From MGBC163016 sp964631345 (GTDB lineage: Bacteria > Actinomycetota > Coriobacteriia > Coriobacteriales > Eggerthellaceae), in NCBI GenBank assembly GCA_964631345.1, contig CAZVWE010000003.1, positions 124,001 through 188,000 on the forward strand: a DNA stretch of 64,000 nt. Direction: 5' to 3'. The notes beneath the pieces were generated by a model. That model ran no database searches. It saw only the letters and a program-made list of their open reading frames with translations, and was not told where the DNA came from. Shown here piece by piece: positions 8,854-17,787 of this stretch; positions within the stretch are counted from its first letter, which is position 1, and each line of letters begins with the position of its first letter. The position numbers and the translations under genes are program-made.

Positions 8854-9936
8854 TTATGAATTCTCTTTTTCAAAAGTCTCCATAAAGTCACAAAGCGCTT
8901 TTACACCTTCAATTGGCATTGCGTTATAAATACTAGCTCTCATACCACCAACACTTCTGTGTCCTTTAATTTCAACAATGTTGTGGTTTTTGCACTCTGC
9001 AATAAACTTTGCATCCAGTTCATCTGAACCAGTAATGAAAGGAACATTCATAATTGAACGATCTTCTTTTCTAGCTGTGCCCTTGAAAAGCTTAGACTGA
9101 TCAAGACAGTCATACAAAAGATTTGCCTTCTCAACATTCATACGATGAATTACGTCAAGACCACCTAGTTTCTTTAACCACTTAAACACTAAACCACAAA
9201 CATAAATTCCCCAGCATGGAGGGGTGTTTGACATGCTCTTTGCATCTACTTGGGTGATATAGCGCATGATCGTTGGGGTTTGTGGAAGAACGTCTTCGCG
9301 TACAAGATCCTCACGAACAATAACAATCACAACACCTGCAGGACCCACGTTTTTCTGAACTCCACCATAAATAAGCCCATACTTTGATACATCCATAGGC
9401 CCTGATAAAAACATCGATGAAACATCTGAGACTAATGGTGTATCTCCTGTGTTTGGAAACTCTTTATATGTGGTTCCATAAATAGTTTCATTTTGACAAA
9501 TATAAAGATAATCAGAACCCTCGCTCGGCTTTAGCGACGCCACATCTGGCACATAGGAGAAATTCTCATCTTCTGAACTTGCTAATAAATTAGCTTCACC
9601 ATAAAGTTTAGCCTCTTTGAATGCCTTCTTTGACCAAGAACCCGAAACGATATAGTCAGCTTTACCGTTCTTCATCAAGTTCATAGGAATTGCTGCAAAC
9701 TGTTGCGTTGCCCCACCTTGCAAGAACAGCACATGATAGTTATCAGGAACTGACAGCAAATCACGTATGTCTTGTTCTGCTGTTTCAATGATTTCAGCAA
9801 ACGCCTTTGAGCGATGCGACATCTCCATCACAGACATACCGGTTCCTTTATAGTCAAGCATTCCAGCTTGAGCTTCTAAAAGAACATCCTCGGGAAGAAT
9901 TGCAGGACCTGCTGAGAAATTGTAGACGCGACCCAT
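8854..9936 (-). CDS. serC: phosphoserine aminotransferase
   Basis: PLP enzyme that converts 3-phosphohydroxypyruvate to O-phosphoserine, step two of serine synthesis. It has 360 residues and starts with the typical VYNFSAGPAILPEDVL. The PLP lysine lies in YGGVQKNVGPAG, and the C-terminal GHRSVGGMRASIYNA is diagnostic. First gene of serC-serA-leuA. A serB phosphatase is not in the window. The intergenic region before it, shared with the divergent radical-SAM gene, shows no T-box or other leader I can recognise. Confidence 0.97.
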   Translation of the reverse strand: MGRVYNFSAGPAILPEDVLLEAQAGMLDYKGTGMSVMEMSHRSKAFAEIIETAEQDIRDLLSVPDNYHVLFLQGGATQQFAAIPMNLMKNGKADYIVSGSWSKKAFKEAKLYGEANLLASSEDENFSYVPDVASLKPSEGSDYLYICQNETIYGTTYKEFPNTGDTPLVSDVSSMFLSGPMDVSKYGLIYGGVQKNVGPAGVVIVIVREDLVREDVLPQTPTIMRYITQVDAKSMSNTPPCWGIYVCGLVFKWLKKLGGLDVIHRMNVEKANLLYDCLDQSKLFKGTARKEDRSIMNVPFITGSDELDAKFIAECKNHNIVEIKGHRSVGGMRASIYNAMPIEGVKALCDFMETFEKENS

Positions 9937-10132
9937 CGTTTAAGCTCCGATCTCTGTTTTTTAACCAGTGGTCGAACCATTGTAATCCCAAAACCCGATA
10001 TGGTTGATAGCATTTAAGGTGATCGTATATGCCTTATGCAATAATCCATAAAGACATATGTTCAAACAAACAAGAAAACCCAGGATTTATCATATAAATA
10101 AGCTGGAATTAAGCTAGAACTTCGGAGTAAAT

Positions 10133-11458
10133 ATGCTTGCAGAAAGATTTCTCACAAATCTATTAAAACCAATGATTAAACACAGTCTTCGTCTAAACGA
10201 TATAGATGAAACCATGATGCCAGCTCCTGTTCCTGGTGAAAAATACATGCTCTACCTGCATGTCCCGTTTTGTGAAAGACTTTGCCCATACTGCAGCTTT
10301 AACCGCTATCCATTCAAGGAAAGTCTCGCAAAGCCTTACTTTGAAAACATGCGTAAAGAGATGATGATGCTTAAAGACTTAGGTTATGACTTTGAGAGTC
10401 TTTATTTTGGCGGCGGAACTCCCACTGTCATGATTGATGAACTTTGCGAAACAATAGACCTTGCAAAAGACAATTTTTCAATTCAAGAAGTCGGCGCAGA
10501 GACCAATCCAAACCATTTAATACCTGAATACATGGAAAAAATGAAAGGTCGCATCCAAAGACTTTCCGTTGGAGTCCAAAGTTTTGATGATGGACTTTTG
10601 CGCCAAATGGATAGATATGAAAAATACGGAAGCGGAGACATAATTTTTGAACGCATAGGAGAGGCTGTTCCTTATTTCGACTCGCTTAACGTTGACATGA
10701 TCTTTAACTTCCCATCACAAACGGAAGACATTCTATTATCTGACCTTGAACGTATCGCAACTTGCGGAGCACGTCAGACTACGTTTTCACCGCTATATGT
10801 ATCAAATGCAACCTTCAAGAAAATGAAAGACACCTTAGGCGCAATGGACTACGGTCGCGAATGGCGGTTCTACAGAATTCTTGACGGAGTTCTAGCCCAA
10901 GGTGAAAACCCAATGTTTAGACGCGAAACCATCTGGACCTTTAATAGACTTAATGAAAAAGGCATAGATGATGAAGCTGTTCGTATAAACGAGTATCAAA
11001 CTTCTTACAACGAATATCCCGCAATTGGATCGGGCTCTATCACGCATCTTAATGGATGCCTTTATGTAAATGAATTCAGCATACCTAAATATAACGCGAT
11101 GATTGAATCTGGACGAATGTCTATTACAGGTAAAAGTCGTATGTCTAAGCGCGATTTGATGCGCTATTGGTTTTTGCTTCACTTATACAGACTAAGGCTT
11201 GATAAGCAGGAATTCAAACGCGAGTTTGGCATAAGCGTTGAAATGGGTCTTCCTATAGAAATTGCCTTTATGAGAGCAAATGGTGCATTTGCCACCGATA
11301 ATGCCAATGAGTTTACACTCACAGAACGTGGCCGCTATTTGATACTTGTCATGTATAGACAATTCTTATCAGGTATGAATAACCTTAGAGAACAAGCCAG
11401 GGCCCGATTATCAGGCCCTGAGCATGAGCTTCTTTTTGGAGAAGATAGTCCTTATTAA
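10133..11458 (+). CDS. radical SAM protein of the coproporphyrinogen III oxidase (HemN/HemW-like) family
   Basis: It has 441 residues. The radical SAM motif is C47-x3-C51-x2-C54 (VPFCERLCPYCSF), followed by the glycine motif GGGTP near residue 98 and a HemN-type C-terminal region from about residue 350. The family includes oxygen-independent coproporphyrinogen dehydrogenase (HemN), the heme chaperone HemW, and anaerobic heme-degrading methyltransferases (ChuW/HutW type). Lack of the HemW-style CPYCDF, the longer N-terminus and the absence of heme genes nearby leave the exact role open. It stands alone between two amino-acid operons and points the other way. Confidence 0.8.
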   Translation: MLAERFLTNLLKPMIKHSLRLNDIDETMMPAPVPGEKYMLYLHVPFCERLCPYCSFNRYPFKESLAKPYFENMRKEMMMLKDLGYDFESLYFGGGTPTVMIDELCETIDLAKDNFSIQEVGAETNPNHLIPEYMEKMKGRIQRLSVGVQSFDDGLLRQMDRYEKYGSGDIIFERIGEAVPYFDSLNVDMIFNFPSQTEDILLSDLERIATCGARQTTFSPLYVSNATFKKMKDTLGAMDYGREWRFYRILDGVLAQGENPMFRRETIWTFNRLNEKGIDDEAVRINEYQTSYNEYPAIGSGSITHLNGCLYVNEFSIPKYNAMIESGRMSITGKSRMSKRDLMRYWFLLHLYRLRLDKQEFKREFGISVEMGLPIEIAFMRANGAFATDNANEFTLTERGRYLILVMYRQFLSGMNNLREQARARLSGPEHELLFGEDSPY

Positions 11459-11482
11459 CCTCAACGCTTCGAGGTGGTTTTA
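11458..11482 (+). terminator. possible terminator after the radical SAM gene
   Basis: ACCTC and GAGGT form a 5-bp stem with an 8-base loop, followed by GGTTTT. It overlaps the stop codon. Weak, but well placed. Confidence 0.4.
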
Positions 11483-11488
11483 CAAAAC

Positions 11489-11517
11489 AAAAAACGTTGA
11501 GAGACAATATCTTTCAA
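11489..11517 (-). terminator. intrinsic terminator of the ilv operon
   Basis: Read on the minus strand, TTGAAAG, a 7-base loop and CTCTCAA form a stem with one mismatch, followed by CG and six U. It lies 30 bases past the ilvC stop, so it ends ilvDBNC transcription. Confidence 0.6.
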
Positions 11518-11546
11518 GGTAAAACACATAAACACTAGCTCAATTA

Positions 11547-12542
11547 TTATTTGCTTATCCAAGAAAACATATCGCGGATTTTTTCACCTGTTTTCTCAAT
11601 TTCGTGTCCATTGATAGCCTCACGCTGCTCAAGAAGCCACTTATGACCCGCATTGCAATCATCAACAAACTCTTGAGCAAAACTTCCATCTTGAATGCGT
11701 TCCAAAATCTCCTTCATTGCAGCACGGCTTTGTTCGTTGATCACCTTAGAACCTGCATAATATTCACCATATTCTGCCGTATTTGAGATCGAATAATTCA
11801 TAAAGTGAATGCCTGATTCATACATAAGATCAACTATCATCTTCATCTCGTGATAGCACTCAAAATATGCAAGCTCCGGTGGGTATCCCGCTTCTACCAA
11901 TGTCTCAAAACCGGCTTTTACAAGTTCAACAAGTCCACCACAAAGAACAGCCTGCTCACCAAAGAGGTCTTCTTCAGTCTCCTCTTTAAACGTCGCCTTG
12001 ATAACACCAGCACGAGCACCACCTACACCCCAAGCATAAGATAAAGCGATATCCCACGCATCTCCTGTTGCATCTTGTTGTACACAGATCAAATCTGGAA
12101 CTCCTGATCCTTCTGTGTATTGACGGCGAACAATATGACCTGGTCCTTTTGGTGCACACATAATTACGTTTACATCCTCAGGTGGCTTGATATACCCATA
12201 GTGAATGTTAAAACCATGAGCAAAAGCAAGCGTATCACCTGGTTCTAAATACGGTGCAATAAACTCCTCGTAAACTTGAGGCTGCAACTCATCTGGCACT
12301 AGCACCATGATAAGGTTTGCCTCTTTAACAGCTGTCGCCATATCAACTACCTTAAGCCCAGCTTCCTCTGCCGCCTCAATAGACTTTGATCCTTCACGAA
12401 GACCAACTCTTACATCACACCCCGAATCTTTAAGGTTTAATGCGTGGGCGTGTCCTTGGCTTCCATATCCTATAATCGCGATCTTTTTGTTTTTGATAAC
12501 TTCTGGATTGCAATCCTGCTCATAATAGATAGTTACAGCCAT
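11547..12542 (-). CDS. ilvC: ketol-acid reductoisomerase (NADP+)
   Basis: Isomerises and reduces acetolactate or acetohydroxybutyrate to the dihydroxy acids of valine and isoleucine synthesis, with Mg and NADPH. It has 331 residues, the short class I length. The Rossmann motif is GYGSQGHAHALNLKDSG at about residue 26, and the all-helical C-terminal domain carries the acidic metal ligands (DLFGEQ, ELAYFECYHE). Last gene of ilvDBNC. A terminator follows. Confidence 0.97.
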   Translation of the reverse strand: MAVTIYYEQDCNPEVIKNKKIAIIGYGSQGHAHALNLKDSGCDVRVGLREGSKSIEAAEEAGLKVVDMATAVKEANLIMVLVPDELQPQVYEEFIAPYLEPGDTLAFAHGFNIHYGYIKPPEDVNVIMCAPKGPGHIVRRQYTEGSGVPDLICVQQDATGDAWDIALSYAWGVGGARAGVIKATFKEETEEDLFGEQAVLCGGLVELVKAGFETLVEAGYPPELAYFECYHEMKMIVDLMYESGIHFMNYSISNTAEYGEYYAGSKVINEQSRAAMKEILERIQDGSFAQEFVDDCNAGHKWLLEQREAINGHEIEKTGEKIRDMFSWISK

Positions 12543-12578
12543 TTTTATCCCTTCCTTAAATACGCTGTTACTGCTTAA

Positions 12579-13061
12579 TTATTCTTTTGAACTTCTGCTA
12601 AGAGCGATCTTTCCCGTACGCACAACCTCTTTAATGCCATATGCTCTAAACAAATCCTCTAAACCTTTAAGCTTTTCACCATCTCCAGTAGCTTCAATTG
12701 TTAAAGTATTGCGTCCAACATCTACAATTTTTGCTCTAAAAATATTGGCTATCTCAATAATCTCGTTTCGTCTTTCTGCAACAGCATTTACCTTGTAAAG
12801 CACTAGTTCACGCTCTATCGCACCCTCATCTGTTAAATCGGTGATTTTATGCACGCTAATAAGCTTATGCAGCTGCTTTGTAATTTGTTCATAAGCAATA
12901 TCGTCTGCATTCACGATGGCGGTTACTCTAGACATTGTTGGATCCTCAGTAGGGCCTACAGACAAAGACTCAATATTAAAACCACGTCTAGAGATAAGAC
13001 CTGTCACACGCGAAAGAACACCTGGCTGATTTTCAACTAAAGCAGAGAGAACGTGTTTCAT
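12579..13061 (-). CDS. ilvN: acetolactate synthase small (regulatory) subunit
   Basis: Regulatory subunit of acetohydroxyacid synthase; in the family its ACT domain binds valine for feedback inhibition. It has 160 residues: an ACT domain at the N-terminus (LVENQPGVLSRVTGLISRRGFNI) and the ALS_ss C-terminal domain from about 80. The start overlaps the ilvB stop by 4 bp, which suggests translational coupling. It may also be called ilvH; the two symbols are used for the same protein. Confidence 0.96.
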   Translation of the reverse strand: MKHVLSALVENQPGVLSRVTGLISRRGFNIESLSVGPTEDPTMSRVTAIVNADDIAYEQITKQLHKLISVHKITDLTDEGAIERELVLYKVNAVAERRNEIIEIANIFRAKIVDVGRNTLTIEATGDGEKLKGLEDLFRAYGIKEVVRTGKIALSRSSKE

Positions 13062-14923
13062 TTTGCACCCTCCTCTCTGTTTGTTTGACCGTTTATTTCA
13101 GTAGTCTTTGGAGTGTCTACACGAACAGCACCTACAGCCACATCAATTGCACCCATAACATCATCTAGGGCTGCACCTGGAGCAACCATTGGATAGACGC
13201 TTTGTTCTTTAGAAATTGCTACATCTAAAAGATAGGGGCGCTTACTTAGAAGCATCTCTTCAATTGCGCCCTTAACATCTGAAGGATTCTCGATTCTTTT
13301 TGCATCCCATCCATAGGCATCAGCTAGTTTTACAAAATCAGGCACAGGCTCAAGAATTGTTTGAGAATATCTGCCACCATAAAATAGTTTTTGCCATTGA
13401 TGAACCATACCTAAGGCATTGTTGTCCATGATTAGGACTTTTACAGGCACATTGTTTATGCTTGCTGTAGCCATTTCTTGGGAATTCATCTGAAAGGATC
13501 CGTCCCCCGCAACACAAACGACTTGCATATCCGGCTTTCCAATTGATGCGCCAATTGCTGCCGGAAAGCCAAATCCCATAGTTCCAAGACCACCACTTGA
13601 AAGAAATGTCCTTGGATATTCACGTTTAATAAACTGGTGAGCCCACATCTGATGTTGACCAACCTCGGTTACAACAATTGATTTTGCTGGATCTAATTGG
13701 TTTGAAAGTTCTTGCATTACAAGCTCAGGTACTATTTCTAAATCATCATCACCAACGTTTGAATGATAAATCGGATAGCGCTCTATCCAGTCTTTGATTT
13801 GTTTTATCCATTCATCATCAATAGGTTTTGCGCCATCATTTTCAAGTTGATTAACAAGCCCTGATAAAACGCCTTTCACATCCCCCACAATTGGAATTTG
13901 AGGCTCAAGAATTTTTCCAATCTCTGCAGGATCAATATCTATGTGTATAACCTGAGCGTGTGGGGCAAATTCCGATAGCTTTCCCGTAACGCGATCTGAA
14001 AATCGAGCACCTGCTGCAATAATCAAATCACACTCAGTCATAGCAAGATTTGAATATTTCGCCCCATGCATTCCAACAGGGCCTAGACACATTGGGTGAG
14101 ACGCAGGAAACGCTCCCTTGCCCATAAGCGTTGTTACAACGGGTATCTGCATCATTTCAGAAAGACGCATAAGCTCAGGTTCAGCCTCAGAAATAATTAC
14201 GCCACCACCCACATAAAGCAAGGGCTTTTTGGCCTGCTTGATAAGCTTGCATGCTGCGCGAATCTGTTTGGCATTCCCTTTATAAGTGGGTTTATAAGAT
14301 GGAATATTTACATCGTCTGGATACTCGAAAATCATTTTTGTACCTGCTAGATCGCTTGGTATATCGATCAAGACAGGACCAGGTCTTCCAGTCATTGCAA
14401 TATGAAATGCTTCACGAAAAGTTTTTGTAAGCTCATCAACCGACTGCAGTAAAAATGAGTGCTTAACAACCGGCATCGTGATACCAACGATATCTGATTC
14501 TTGAAAAGAATCAGTTCCAATTACCGCACGTGGAACCTGCCCCGTAATAACAACAAGCGGAACCGAGTCCATATAAGCCGTTGCAATCCCGGTTACGGTA
14601 TTTGTAGCTCCAGGTCCGCTTGTTACAATCACAACACCTGGACGTCCGGTTGACCTTGCATATCCATCGGCCATATGCACGGCACCTTGTTCATGACGCG
14701 CTAGTACATGATGAATCTGCGTAGAGTCATACAACGCATCATAAAGCTTGATCGCTTGTCCCCCAGGGTATCCAAATATTGTGTCTACCCCCTCTGCCTC
14801 AAGGGATGCAATTACAGCCTCAGCCCCAAGCATTTCCTTGCCCTGTTTTTCTGTTTTTGCTCCCTTTCCCCGAGGAGCACCAACATCTTTAGCGGATCTT
14901 CTGATCTCTCTCATTTCAGCCAT
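13058..14923 (-). CDS. ilvB: acetolactate synthase large (catalytic) subunit
   Basis: ThDP enzyme that joins two pyruvates, or pyruvate and 2-oxobutyrate. It has 621 residues, about 30 longer at the N-terminus than most. The catalytic Glu lies in the N-terminal domain (ARHEQGAVHMADGYAR), the FAD-type central domain follows, and the C-terminal ThDP motif is GDGSFQMNSQE ... NN. The ATG overlaps the ilvD stop (TAATG). A later ATG (M31, MLGAEAV) would give the usual length and has AAGGA just before it, so the Lys-rich first 30 residues may not be translated. Confidence 0.96.
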   Translation of the reverse strand: MAEMREIRRSAKDVGAPRGKGAKTEKQGKEMLGAEAVIASLEAEGVDTIFGYPGGQAIKLYDALYDSTQIHHVLARHEQGAVHMADGYARSTGRPGVVIVTSGPGATNTVTGIATAYMDSVPLVVITGQVPRAVIGTDSFQESDIVGITMPVVKHSFLLQSVDELTKTFREAFHIAMTGRPGPVLIDIPSDLAGTKMIFEYPDDVNIPSYKPTYKGNAKQIRAACKLIKQAKKPLLYVGGGVIISEAEPELMRLSEMMQIPVVTTLMGKGAFPASHPMCLGPVGMHGAKYSNLAMTECDLIIAAGARFSDRVTGKLSEFAPHAQVIHIDIDPAEIGKILEPQIPIVGDVKGVLSGLVNQLENDGAKPIDDEWIKQIKDWIERYPIYHSNVGDDDLEIVPELVMQELSNQLDPAKSIVVTEVGQHQMWAHQFIKREYPRTFLSSGGLGTMGFGFPAAIGASIGKPDMQVVCVAGDGSFQMNSQEMATASINNVPVKVLIMDNNALGMVHQWQKLFYGGRYSQTILEPVPDFVKLADAYGWDAKRIENPSDVKGAIEEMLLSKRPYLLDVAISKEQSVYPMVAPGAALDDVMGAIDVAVGAVRVDTPKTTEINGQTNREEGAK

Positions 14924-16587
14924 TACACATACGCTCCTTCATCTGCAGATGAGACCATCCGTGCATACTTTGCAAGAACACCAGACTCATACTTAGGTTT
15001 TGGTTCCTTCCAGTTCGCAAGTCTTTTTGCTAGCTCGTCATCATCAATATTTAATTGAAGGCTTCCACCTTCGATATCAACAGTGATTGAATCGCCATCA
15101 CGAATAACAGCAATTGGTCCTCCCGCTGCAGCCTCAGGGCTTACATGTCCAACCGCAGGACCTTTTGTAGCACCAGAAAATCTTCCATCAGTAATTAAAG
15201 CGACACTGTCAGAGAGCCCCATACCAACAATAGATGACGTAGGAGTTAACATTTCACGCATACCAGGACCTCCCTTTGGCCCTTCGTATCGGATAACCAC
15301 AACATCTCCCGGTTGGATACATCCCGAATTAATAGCATTACATGCTTCTTCTTCGCTTTCATACACCTTGGCAGGTCCTGTATGCTTTAACATCTTCGGA
15401 TTCACTGCACTCTTTTTAACAATCGATCCATTGGGTGCAATATTTCCATGCAGTACCTTAAGTGCCCCAGCTTCAGAAAATGGGTTTTTATGGCTCCTGC
15501 AAACTTCACCATCTGATGGGTGAGTACAGTTTTTAATATAGTCATCCAAAGAGCCCATAATGGTTAGCGCGTCTCTATCCAAAAGACCTAACTCATATAG
15601 CTCATGCATAACAACCGGAACTCCGCCCACTTCATATAAATCGCTTAAAGGCCTAGGCCCTGATGGCTGCAACTTCACCAAATGTGGTGTTTTTGCACTT
15701 ACCACATCCCAATCATCCATAGTGATTGGACATCCCGCTGCACGCGCAATTGCGGTTAGGTGCAATACCGTATTTGTGGATCCACCAAATGCCATATCGC
15801 ATTCCATGGCGTTATGGACAGAAGCTTTATTTATGACATCTTTAATACAGATATCCTTTGAAACCAATTCCATAATTTTCATGCCAGCGTGTTTCGCAAG
15901 GCGAATACGCTCAGAATAAACAGCAGGGATAGTTCCATTTCCAGGAAGTGCAATTCCCAATGCTTCACAAAGACAGTTCATGGAATTTGCTGTAAACAAT
16001 CCAGAGCAACTTCCACAAGTGGGACATGCAGTGTCTTCGTAATAGCTCAGGTCATCTTCTGTCATATTGCCAGAAAGCACTGCGGCTGAACCATCAAAAA
16101 GAGTATTCAAGTCCGTTGTAGGGCCACATCCTCCGCGCTGTTTTCCAGCAAGCATAGAGCCTCCGGACACAAACACTGTTGGAATGTTTACCCTAAGAGC
16201 GCCAATAAGCATGCCGGGAACAATTTTGTCGCAATTTGGAATGCACACGAGGCCATCAAATGCGTGTCCCTGAACGGCACACTCTACTGAATCAGCTATT
16301 ACCTCACGAGACACTAACGAATAGTGCATACCATCGTGATTCATAGCAATGCCATCACATACGCCTATTGTTGAGATTTCAAATGGAACACCACCGGCCA
16401 TTCGAATGCCAGCTTTTACTGCTTCGGCTATTTTATCTAGATTTGTATGTCCAGGAATAATGTCATTTTTTGAATTGAGCACCGCGATAAATGGTTTATC
16501 CATCTCCTCGTCGGTGATCCCATCGGCCTTAAGAAGGCTTCGGTGAGGTGCACGTGCAACACCTTTAGTAATCTGATCGCTTCTCAT
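14923..16587 (-). CDS. ilvD: dihydroxy-acid dehydratase
   Basis: Iron-sulfur enzyme that dehydrates the dihydroxy acids to 2-oxoisovalerate and 2-oxo-3-methylvalerate. It has 554 residues, standard length. Cluster cysteines are visible in CIPNCDK and DTACPTCGSCSGLFTANSM, and the C-terminal signature is GMGLSDSVALITDGRFSGA. The frame continues upstream to 16689, but that stretch runs through the leader terminator. The ATG at 16587 has GAAGGAG upstream and begins the conserved MRSDQITKG. First gene of ilvDBNC, placed directly behind the T-box leader. Confidence 0.96.
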   Translation of the reverse strand: MRSDQITKGVARAPHRSLLKADGITDEEMDKPFIAVLNSKNDIIPGHTNLDKIAEAVKAGIRMAGGVPFEISTIGVCDGIAMNHDGMHYSLVSREVIADSVECAVQGHAFDGLVCIPNCDKIVPGMLIGALRVNIPTVFVSGGSMLAGKQRGGCGPTTDLNTLFDGSAAVLSGNMTEDDLSYYEDTACPTCGSCSGLFTANSMNCLCEALGIALPGNGTIPAVYSERIRLAKHAGMKIMELVSKDICIKDVINKASVHNAMECDMAFGGSTNTVLHLTAIARAAGCPITMDDWDVVSAKTPHLVKLQPSGPRPLSDLYEVGGVPVVMHELYELGLLDRDALTIMGSLDDYIKNCTHPSDGEVCRSHKNPFSEAGALKVLHGNIAPNGSIVKKSAVNPKMLKHTGPAKVYESEEEACNAINSGCIQPGDVVVIRYEGPKGGPGMREMLTPTSSIVGMGLSDSVALITDGRFSGATKGPAVGHVSPEAAAGGPIAVIRDGDSITVDIEGGSLQLNIDDDELAKRLANWKEPKPKYESGVLAKYARMVSSADEGAYV

Positions 16588-16606
16588 TTGCCTTTCTCCT
16601 TCAAAT

Positions 16607-16636
16607 AAAAAAGCCCCGGCATAAGACCTGCCCAGG
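16607..16636 (-). terminator. regulated terminator of the ilv T-box leader
   Basis: On the minus strand, CCTGGGCA (16629-16636) and TGCCGGGG (16614-16621) form an 8-bp stem with one mismatch and a 7-base loop, followed by six U (16607-16612). It stops 20 bases before the ilvD start, where a T-box attenuator belongs. Confidence 0.75.
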
Positions 16637-16860
16637 ACATCGCATGAAGGCATATCGCAAAAGATAAGCGGTATGTATTGACATATCACGGTGTCACCGG
16701 TTCGGCCTTACTTCATGTCATATGCAAGACGGTAAGCCTTTACATATGTCAAAGTTTCTGGTCGAACTGCTCGGAGGTGGCATTCGGGTCGTCCAACTCT
16801 GGCTTTCAGCAACCGCCAGCTCTCTGTAAGAAGGATTCGCCCCTACTATCCTCGTCGACG
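16637..16860 (-). promoter_or_regulatory. T-box riboswitch leader of the ilvDBNC operon
   Basis: Read on the minus strand, the Stem I hallmarks are clear: GACGAGGATAGTAGG at the 5' base, then AGAGAGC (16819-16825) followed by the imperfect hairpin GGCGGTTGCTGAAAGCC (16801-16817). The specifier region GAATGCCACCTCCGAG follows. Counting from GAA as in actinobacterial ileS leaders (GAA-N-codon-ACC), the specifier is GCC (16779-16781), an alanine codon, where a branched-chain codon was expected. The T-box core reads GGTGACACCGTG (16687-16698); the usual form is GGTGGNACCGCG, so the acceptor-binding bulge is altered. A complete T-box architecture with an intrinsic terminator is seen; the amino acid sensed is inferred. 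Confidence 0.8.
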
Positions 16861-16914
16861 CATTTCGATTATTAACTTATTTGCTGAGTATAACGCTTAT
16901 CCAAAAGAATGTAG

Positions 16915-17760
16915 TCACATTCTTTCAACAATCGTTTCTATAAGCCTGCAAAAATCCCCTTCTCTGGATTTTGCGACCTCAAGTACTTCCATACCCCCTG
17001 GATTTCCCCCTTCAACACCACAGGCCATATTGGTTATAAGCGAAATTCCAAGAACGTTCATTCCTGCATGTCTAGCCGCAATCACCTCTTCAACCACAGA
17101 CATTGCGACAGTGTCTGCACCCCACATACCAAAAGCTCGTATTTCAGCAGGAGTCTCTAAACTAGGACCTGTAAGCCCTAAATAAACTCCTTGTTGCATA
17201 GGCATTTTAAGTTCGAGTGCAACATCTTTTGCAAGACGCCTAAGACATGGATCATAAGCATCTAGCATTCCTTGGAATCTAGAAGCCATATGATCAGGTT
17301 CAATACCTGCTAAAGGATTTCTTCCGGTGAAATTAATATGGTCTGCTATTACGCAAAAATCTCCTACTGAAAAATTGCGATTTATAGCACCTACCGCATT
17401 TGTAACAATCAAAGATTTCACACCAAGTTTTCCCATAACCCAAACAGGAAGCACTATTTCTTGAGATGCATATCCCTCATAGCCGTGAAGGCGACCCTGC
17501 ATGCATATTACTTCTTTACCTGACATGGTACCTACAACAAAACGCCCCGCATGTGATATTGCAGTTGATGTTTTCATATGTGGAATTTGAGCAAAATCAA
17601 TGACTTTCGCATTGTCTATTTTGTCGGCTAAAGAACCTAGCCCTGACCCAAGAATGATCCCTATTTCAGGTGCTTTCCCTTCTATAGCTTTTCGCAATGC
17701 AGAAGTTGCCTCATTTATCATCTGAGTTAGGCTCTCACCGTTTTCGCCCTTAATATCCAT
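16915..17760 (-). CDS. punA: purine nucleoside phosphorylase (trimeric PNP/MTAP family)
   Basis: Cleaves purine nucleosides with phosphate to the base and ribose-1-phosphate, in salvage. It has 281 residues, typical of the low-molecular-mass trimeric class that prefers inosine and guanosine. Phosphate and substrate motifs: ILGSGLGSLADKI, GRLHGYEGYASQEIVLPVWVMGKLGVKSLIVTNA-type strand, GPSLETPAEIRAF, and the C-terminal TNMACG. Its stop is 35 bp from the start of the ilv leader, so it may be read from a promoter upstream of prmC. Confidence 0.94.
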   Translation of the reverse strand: MDIKGENGESLTQMINEATSALRKAIEGKAPEIGIILGSGLGSLADKIDNAKVIDFAQIPHMKTSTAISHAGRFVVGTMSGKEVICMQGRLHGYEGYASQEIVLPVWVMGKLGVKSLIVTNAVGAINRNFSVGDFCVIADHINFTGRNPLAGIEPDHMASRFQGMLDAYDPCLRRLAKDVALELKMPMQQGVYLGLTGPSLETPAEIRAFGMWGADTVAMSVVEEVIAARHAGMNVLGISLITNMACGVEGGNPGGMEVLEVAKSREGDFCRLIETIVERM

Positions 17761-17787
17761 ATTTAACCCCTGATCATTAATACAGAA

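Noticed and set aside
9937..10132. Possible T-box or other leader before serC
   Set aside because: No AGAGAGC, no GGTGGNACCGCG and no long stem; only a short TGGT/ACCA repeat is seen.
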